Shown here one piece after another: positions 13,805-18,431 of a DNA stretch of 18,431 nt. The DNA lies in assembly GCA_016839955.1 (NCBI GenBank), contig JAEOTI010000447.1, positions 1 to 18,431 of the forward strand, written 5' to 3'. The translations under genes were made by a program, and so were the position numbers. The notes beneath the pieces are model-generated. The model was not told the origin of the DNA, searched no databases, and worked only from the letters and a program-made list of their open reading frames with translations. The first letter of the stretch is position 1. Each line of letters starts with the position of its first letter. Source of the stretch: Candidatus Hodarchaeota archaeon. GTDB taxonomy: Archaea > Asgardarchaeota > Heimdallarchaeia > Hodarchaeales > YT1-057.

Positions 13805-15625
13805 ATGAAAAAGATAAGCGGTGGTGAATTGGTTGTCAGATGTTTACTCGAAGAAAAAGTACCTTATATCTTCGGAGTACCTGGAGATCAACCTTATCCA
13901 ATCATAGATGCGTGTTATGAACTTGAAAAACAAATTAAATGGATCACCTTCCGACATGAAGCTTCTGCAGCACATGCAGCAGATGCATATTGTAGAATAA
14001 CAGGGCGACCAGGGGTATGTCTTGGGACAGTAGGACCAGGCGCAGCCAATTTGGTACCTGGAGTTTATGTGGCATATGCTGATTCAATTCCAATGATTGT
14101 TTTAACTGTTCAGAATCAAACATGGAAATCTTATCCTTCCCATGGTTCGATGCAATCCTTAGATCAATTGTCTCTTTTTAAGGCCATTACAAAGTGGAAT
14201 GCTGTTGTATCTCACTGGAGACGGATACCAGAAATTCTCCAAAGAGCATTTCGTATAGCGACTAGTGGAAAACCAGGTCCTGTGCATATTGATATTCCAG
14301 TAGATATTCTTTACGAAGAGCATAGTCTTGAAGAGTATGAATTTATCCAGATTCTTTCTCCTAATCAATATAGAGTTATTAATCAACCTGCAGGAAATCC
14401 AGAAATAATTCAAGAAGCTGCTAAGTTACTTATGAAAGCTCAAAATCCAATGATTCGAGCTGGCGGGGGAGTTCAACGGTCAGGAGCTTCTCTAGAACTT
14501 CTCAAATTAGCAGAATTTCTTCAAGCACCGATTACTCTAAGTGCGAGTGCTCGTGGCGCTGTTCCTGAAGATTCAGACATTTGTTTTTGGGGGAATGCAC
14601 CAGGTTCAGGGGCTCTTGTCGTTCAAAATGAAGCGGATGTTGTTCTTCTAATCGGGTGTCAGTTAGGTGATCTTGATATGTTTGGAAAGCCACCTGCATG
14701 GGCTGGCTCACCGAGCCAAAAGTTCATTCAAGTTGACATAGATGGTGAGATGATAGCTCATAATCATGAAATCGATATCGCAATTATTGGAGATGCAAAA
14801 CGAGTCTTGGAACAAATTTTTGAAAAAATAAAGGTACTTGGCCCTCCTAAAGGTCGTTCTAAACTTATTGATGAGTACCATCAAATTCAAGATGCTTGGC
14901 TAGCAGATTTTCAAGAAGCATCAATTTCAGATGAGATACCCATTCATCCTCTCAGAGTTATGAGAGAAATTCAAGATTTCTTTCCTCGAGATGCGATATG
15001 TGTCGTAGATGGAGGCAATATTGTTATCTGGAGAACCTATTTCCCTATATTTACTCCACGATCATTTCTTTGGGCACAAGATTCAGGACATTTAGGAACA
15101 GGATTAGGATATTCTATTGGCGCAAAGCTTGCTGTCGGTCAGGACCGTCCTGTTTATCTTATTACAGGGGATGGTGCATTAGGATTTAGTTTAGGAGAGC
15201 TGGAGACTATTCGCCGCCTTGAATTACCTATTATTGTAGTTGTTGCTAATGATCGAGCTTTCGGTATGATCAAAGCGGGGCAAAAAGACCTTTATGGTGG
15301 TCGATATTGTGGAGTGGATTTTTTTGATGTTAGATGGGACTTGATTGCCAGGGCAATGGATTGTTATGGTGAACGAATAACTGATCCTACAGAATTTAAA
15401 CCAGCTTTACAACGTGCAGTTGATTCGGGTCTTCCTGCAGTACTTGATATTATTATCAACCAGGAAATTAATTTAGAACCACCTGACTTTGAAACTGTTG
15501 CTTCTGTTTGGTTAGAAGGAGTTGAGCTTCCTGAAGGAAAGAAACCTATAACCAGAGAAGAAGAAGAATCGAAAACAGAGTCTAAAGGTATCGAGAAAGC
15601 TTCGGTTCCCACGGAAGAAGTTTAA
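13805..15625 (+). CDS. Thiamine diphosphate-dependent enzyme, acetolactate synthase-like
   Basis: A 606-residue ThDP enzyme with the usual three domains: pyrimidine-binding (about 1-170), central (195-345) and pyrophosphate-binding (380-560). The catalytic glutamate is Glu52 in FRHEASAAHAADAY. The ThDP motif begins GDGALGFSLG at 455 and ends with Asn482 in VVANDRAFGM. The best family fit is acetolactate synthase or a related 2-keto acid decarboxylase or carboligase. No regulatory subunit gene or other branched-chain amino acid gene is nearby, so true acetolactate synthase is not assured. The tail beyond about 570 is a charged Glu/Lys-rich extension. It starts 12 bases after the dehydrogenase with GAGGGTC upstream. 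A role producing an aldehyde for that dehydrogenase is plausible inference. Confidence 0.88.
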   Translation: MKKISGGELVVRCLLEEKVPYIFGVPGDQPYPIIDACYELEKQIKWITFRHEASAAHAADAYCRITGRPGVCLGTVGPGAANLVPGVYVAYADSIPMIVLTVQNQTWKSYPSHGSMQSLDQLSLFKAITKWNAVVSHWRRIPEILQRAFRIATSGKPGPVHIDIPVDILYEEHSLEEYEFIQILSPNQYRVINQPAGNPEIIQEAAKLLMKAQNPMIRAGGGVQRSGASLELLKLAEFLQAPITLSASARGAVPEDSDICFWGNAPGSGALVVQNEADVVLLIGCQLGDLDMFGKPPAWAGSPSQKFIQVDIDGEMIAHNHEIDIAIIGDAKRVLEQIFEKIKVLGPPKGRSKLIDEYHQIQDAWLADFQEASISDEIPIHPLRVMREIQDFFPRDAICVVDGGNIVIWRTYFPIFTPRSFLWAQDSGHLGTGLGYSIGAKLAVGQDRPVYLITGDGALGFSLGELETIRRLELPIIVVVANDRAFGMIKAGQKDLYGGRYCGVDFFDVRWDLIARAMDCYGERITDPTEFKPALQRAVDSGLPAVLDIIINQEINLEPPDFETVASVWLEGVELPEGKKPITREEEESKTESKGIEKASVPTEEV

Positions 15626-15640
15626 TCCCGGTGTTTTATC

Positions 15641-16210
15641 ATGGTAGAAACTGTTTCTCAAATTATTTCAAGTACAGTGGCGCCAATTGTCTTGATAAGT
15701 GCGATTGGCCTTTTAATGTTAATGGAACAGAATAGATATGCGCGAATTAAGGATAGAGCATTTAATTATATTAATCGTCGAAACGATTTACGTGTGCAAA
15801 TAAAAATTATTACAGAGCATTCAGAGGATGATGATACAAAAAAACAAATTTCAGAAAAGAGGAAAGCTAATTTAAATCAACAATTAAGGCATTGTGAAGT
15901 GATCCTAACAAGTGAAATGAGAGAAGCACTTTTAATTAAAAACGCGATGTTTTCAGGCCTTATTGCTATTGCAATGGTATCACTAACTAGTCTTCTTCTA
16001 TTATTCTCTAGCTCATCTACGGATACTTCGGATCTGTTATCTTCCCTAACACTCACAATTTTTGCCATTGGGCTTCTTTCACTTCTTCTATCTGTGTTTT
16101 TTATGGCATTAGACTTATGGGTTAGTTTCTCAACTATAAGAGAAGAATTGATATCGGAGGATGTAGTAATTTCCCATCAACGGACTAAACAACATTCAGA
16201 ATTACTTTAA
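15641..16210 (+). CDS. DUF2721-type membrane protein
   Basis: A 189-residue integral membrane protein with three likely membrane segments: about 12-28, 103-123 and 134-158. The first is followed by NRYARIKDRAFNY, the Asn-Arg...Arg-Ile-x-Asp-Arg pattern typical of DUF2721. A charged helical stretch (about 45-90) separates segments 1 and 2 and probably lies in the cytoplasm. Function is unknown for the family. It starts with ATG 15 bases after the ThDP gene stop and ends 13 bases before the dCMP deaminase, so it belongs to the same run. Confidence 0.8.
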   Translation: MVETVSQIISSTVAPIVLISAIGLLMLMEQNRYARIKDRAFNYINRRNDLRVQIKIITEHSEDDDTKKQISEKRKANLNQQLRHCEVILTSEMREALLIKNAMFSGLIAIAMVSLTSLLLLFSSSSTDTSDLLSSLTLTIFAIGLLSLLLSVFFMALDLWVSFSTIREELISEDVVISHQRTKQHSELL

Positions 16211-16223
16211 CGGGGTCAATAAA

Positions 16224-16709
16224 ATGGTATCTGTACGTCCAGATCTTGATACTTATTTTATGCGAATGACTGGCCTTGTGAGTTCCCGATCTACCTGTTT
16301 AAGACGCAAATTTGGTGCAGTTATTGTAAAAGATAAGCAAGTATTATCTACAGGGTACAATGGTGCCCCGAGAGGTCTACAACACTGCCTTGATGTCGGG
16401 TGTCTTCGAGACAAATTAGAAATTCAGAGTGGAACTCGACATGAAGTTTGTCGTGCCGTACATGCGGAACAAAACGCTGTAATTCAATGTGCACGTCATG
16501 GCATTTCAAGTAAGGGGGCTACTTTGTATATAAATGGCCGTCCATGTAAAATTTGCGCAAAAATCATTATAAATGCGGGAATTTTACGTGTTGTATATAC
16601 TACTGATTATCCTGATGAAGAGGGAATAGAACTTCTTAAGGAAGCCGGAGTGGAGACAGTGGCATTCTCCGAAACATCAGAGAATTTAAGTAAAGAGATT
16701 AAATCATGA
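16224..16709 (+). CDS. Deoxycytidylate (dCMP) deaminase
   Basis: A 161-residue zinc-dependent deaminase converting dCMP to dUMP, the precursor for dTMP. The zinc motif HAE is at 80-82, with Glu82 as the likely proton shuttle, and PCKIC at 107-111 supplies Cys108 and Cys111. GYNGAPRGL at 44-52, a Cys at 60 and SGTRHEVCRAVHAEQNA are signatures of the ComEB/dCMP deaminase group, separating it from cytidine and tRNA deaminases. The ATG has GGGGTC 6 bases upstream. The stop TGA overlaps a downstream ATG (ATGA) that opens only a 32-codon frame. It is the fourth gene of the run; its link to the redox genes around it is not obvious. Confidence 0.92.
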   Translation: MVSVRPDLDTYFMRMTGLVSSRSTCLRRKFGAVIVKDKQVLSTGYNGAPRGLQHCLDVGCLRDKLEIQSGTRHEVCRAVHAEQNAVIQCARHGISSKGATLYINGRPCKICAKIIINAGILRVVYTTDYPDEEGIELLKEAGVETVAFSETSENLSKEIKS

Positions 16710-16752
16710 AAATAAAGAATTTAATCTTGAATTCAAAAAATAAAACTCATAA

Positions 16753-18431
16753 TTGGGGTGTAAATTCCTGGATCGTTCTCGAACTATCCAAGAGTGGAGT
16801 CTAATACTAACATTGCTTGCAATATTATTACTAGTTTTAGTTCAACCTCTTCCAACCAAATCAGTAAATCTACCCTATTCTTCCCTTCCTAAACCAAAAT
16901 CAGGTTCTAACACCTTTGAAAAAGCCCTAACACAAATCGGACGATCAGATCAATGGGAAAATCGTAATTTAAGTTTGGAAAAGATATCTCAGGTATTGTG
17001 GGCTGCTTACGGGTTTTCTTTACATGGTTCTGGTCGAACTGTTCCTTCCGCACATGGAGCTTATCCACTAGTTATCTATATTGCAGATTCAGATGGACTA
17101 TACAGATTTTTACCAGAATCTCACAGCCTACATCAAATCAGATCAGATGATATTAGAGATCAGATTCATGCTCAGTGTTACGGTCCAAATAAAAATTCCA
17201 CAGTGAATGCACCAGTCTTACTCACAATTTTTGCTAATCGAGAAAAATTATCGGAGAGGCATTTTTGTTACGCCGATGCTGGGTGTTCTATTGAAAATAT
17301 CTTTCTAGAAGCAGCTTCACAAGAAATTGGAACTAATTTTGTTCCTGCTGGAGATTTAGTTCCAGTACTTGCTATTAACGGCGATTACGAAACCATCGGA
17401 GTAATGCCTTTAGGCTATCCTATTATTTTTCCTTCTCAATCAGAGTTCCCCACATCCTCTAACGATCTGCCTTCACCCCAAGAAAGTTCAAAATCGTTAG
17501 AAAAAGCGTTAAGTTCAAGAAAATCGATTCGTAGTTGGAAATCTGGTCACTTAAGTATAAAAATGCTCTCTCAAATTCTCTGGAGTACAAAGCGAATTAT
17601 TTCAAACGAATCCATTAGAATCTACCTCGCTGGATCATCTGAAGTGGAAGAATATTTTTCTGAAACCCACGAGTTAGTTGATCATATTACTGGAGATAAA
17701 AGGTTGTCATTAGCTGACAGTTATTTCCATCAATCATGGGCAGCAAGAGCTCCACATATAATTGTAATTGCATTTGATGAATCTCGTGACATTGAAGGAA
17801 AAAGCAGATCAAGTTACCAGCATCTCGATGCAGGACTTGTTATGCAGAATATCTATTTATCCGCTGCATCATGGAACCTTGGTACGGTAGTTATAGGCGG
17901 GGGATGGGATGTATCAGAATTACAAAATATATTACAATTACAATCAAATATTGTCCCACTTTACATTATGCCCATCGGGTATACTTCTTTCTACGATATT
18001 TATGAACTAGGTGCTAAGATCTCCTTGCTTACAGTTCCATTATTTTATATATCCATAATTTTTTTCACTCCTCGCATGAGAAGGAATCTTGGATATAGAA
18101 AAAGTAAGTGGATTCATTGTACAAGTGCGTTTTTGCTTTTAGCAATTGCAATTATTCACGTTTTTTTACTTAGCATCATTGGATATATCTATGGTCACGA
18201 AACTGATTGGCGATACTATCTTTATGCCATTTATATGACTTCATTCATCAACTACAGATCAGGGTATTCCAATTGGGTACTCGGACAGCTATTTGCTAGA
18301 ATCGCAATAATCGCGCTTTTGATTTCATCAGCAACAGGGTTGACCTTTGGATGGCTTTCAAAGAGAAAATTCTTGAACCACCCTCGAGTCAACGTTGTTC
18401 ATCAAGTTACTATTTTCATGTTCATTATTAC
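16753..18431 (+). CDS. Membrane-anchored double-nitroreductase protein (runs off right edge)
   Basis: A frame open from 16753 to the window end, at least 559 residues. It has an N-terminal membrane segment (about 14-34), then two SagB-like nitroreductase domains. Domain one has RTVPSAHGAYPL at 95-106; domain two has the FMN-type motif SSRKSIRSW at 254-262 and a later AASWNLGTVVIGGG. From about 420, the protein becomes membrane: at least three further hydrophobic helices. His455 and His469 are 14 residues apart within or beside one helix, with further His at 543 and 550, as in heme-b membrane domains of the ferric reductase type. The start is uncertain: TTG at 16753 (just after an in-frame stop) lacks a Shine-Dalgarno; CTG at 16768 has GGGGTG 7 bases before it. 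Substrate and electron partner unknown. Confidence 0.82.
   Translation, partial: MGCKFLDRSRTIQEWSLILTLLAILLLVLVQPLPTKSVNLPYSSLPKPKSGSNTFEKALTQIGRSDQWENRNLSLEKISQVLWAAYGFSLHGSGRTVPSAHGAYPLVIYIADSDGLYRFLPESHSLHQIRSDDIRDQIHAQCYGPNKNSTVNAPVLLTIFANREKLSERHFCYADAGCSIENIFLEAASQEIGTNFVPAGDLVPVLAINGDYETIGVMPLGYPIIFPSQSEFPTSSNDLPSPQESSKSLEKALSSRKSIRSWKSGHLSIKMLSQILWSTKRIISNESIRIYLAGSSEVEEYFSETHELVDHITGDKRLSLADSYFHQSWAARAPHIIVIAFDESRDIEGKSRSSYQHLDAGLVMQNIYLSAASWNLGTVVIGGGWDVSELQNILQLQSNIVPLYIMPIGYTSFYDIYELGAKISLLTVPLFYISIIFFTPRMRRNLGYRKSKWIHCTSAFLLLAIAIIHVFLLSIIGYIYGHETDWRYYLYAIYMTSFINYRSGYSNWVLGQLFARIAIIALLISSATGLTFGWLSKRKFLNHPRVNVVHQVTIFMFII

Noticed and set aside
16706..16804. 32-codon ORF opened by the ATGA overlap at the end of the dCMP deaminase
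   Set aside because: No recognisable product, and it overlaps the start of the nitroreductase protein in another frame; likely accidental.
1..18431. tRNA, rRNA, CRISPR, insertion sequence or integrase
   Set aside because: I looked through all the gaps and saw no cloverleaf with a TTCGA arm, no regularly spaced repeats and no transposase or integrase coding sequence; the gaps are short and AT-rich.

Overview
The window is AT-rich archaeal DNA. The archaeal/eukaryotic form of ribosomal protein uS19, an NreA repair protein with a terminal PCNA-binding motif, a tungsten-type aldehyde:ferredoxin oxidoreductase and Shine-Dalgarno motifs of the GGAGGTGAT type all point to Archaea. Several eukaryote-flavoured proteins (a full-length NUDT17-like Nudix protein, a small double-zinc finger with FYVE-like cysteine spacing, two TPR-repeat proteins) make an Asgard archaeon my best guess. 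That placement is an inference, not something the sequence proves. About half the genes appear to start with TTG or GTG, and two have unusual apparent starts.

Layout. 1-1031 (minus): the N-terminus of seryl-tRNA synthetase, running off the left edge, preceded by a NUDT17-like Nudix hydrolase. 1076-3617 (plus): a small unknown ORF, nreA, and a radical SAM SplB-like protein, joined by short overlaps, forming a DNA-repair-flavoured cluster. 3721-4122 (plus): a lone uS19 gene with its own leader. 4274-5104 (minus): an unrecognised protein with a faint protein-kinase-like layout. 5260-9107 (minus): a compact four-gene unit transcribed as CBS-domain protein, small zinc-finger protein, NIF3-like protein, aldehyde:ferredoxin oxidoreductase. 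9457-12318 (minus): two related TPR proteins of nearly equal length. 12611-18431 (plus): a five-gene run of iron-type alcohol dehydrogenase, ThDP enzyme, DUF2721 membrane protein, dCMP deaminase, and a partial membrane protein with two nitroreductase domains and a possible heme-binding membrane tail that runs off the right edge.

How the genes may work together. In the 5.3-9.1 kb unit, a ligand sensor (CBS), a zinc-finger adaptor and a metal-dependent NIF3-like protein are arranged with a tungstopterin aldehyde oxidoreductase; regulation or maturation of aldehyde metabolism is a reasonable guess. In the 12.6-18.4 kb run, a ThDP enzyme that may release an aldehyde lies 12 bases after an alcohol dehydrogenase that could reduce it, with a flavin/heme membrane redox protein further downstream. 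The nreA and SplB-like genes overlap by 22 bases, suggesting coupled expression in DNA repair.

The most notable items are the zinc-finger gene at 8094-8315, which lies in frame after the CBS stop codon, has a strong Shine-Dalgarno but no usual start codon; the NUDT17-like Nudix protein; and the nitroreductase-membrane fusion. I saw no tRNA or rRNA gene, CRISPR array, insertion sequence or integrase.
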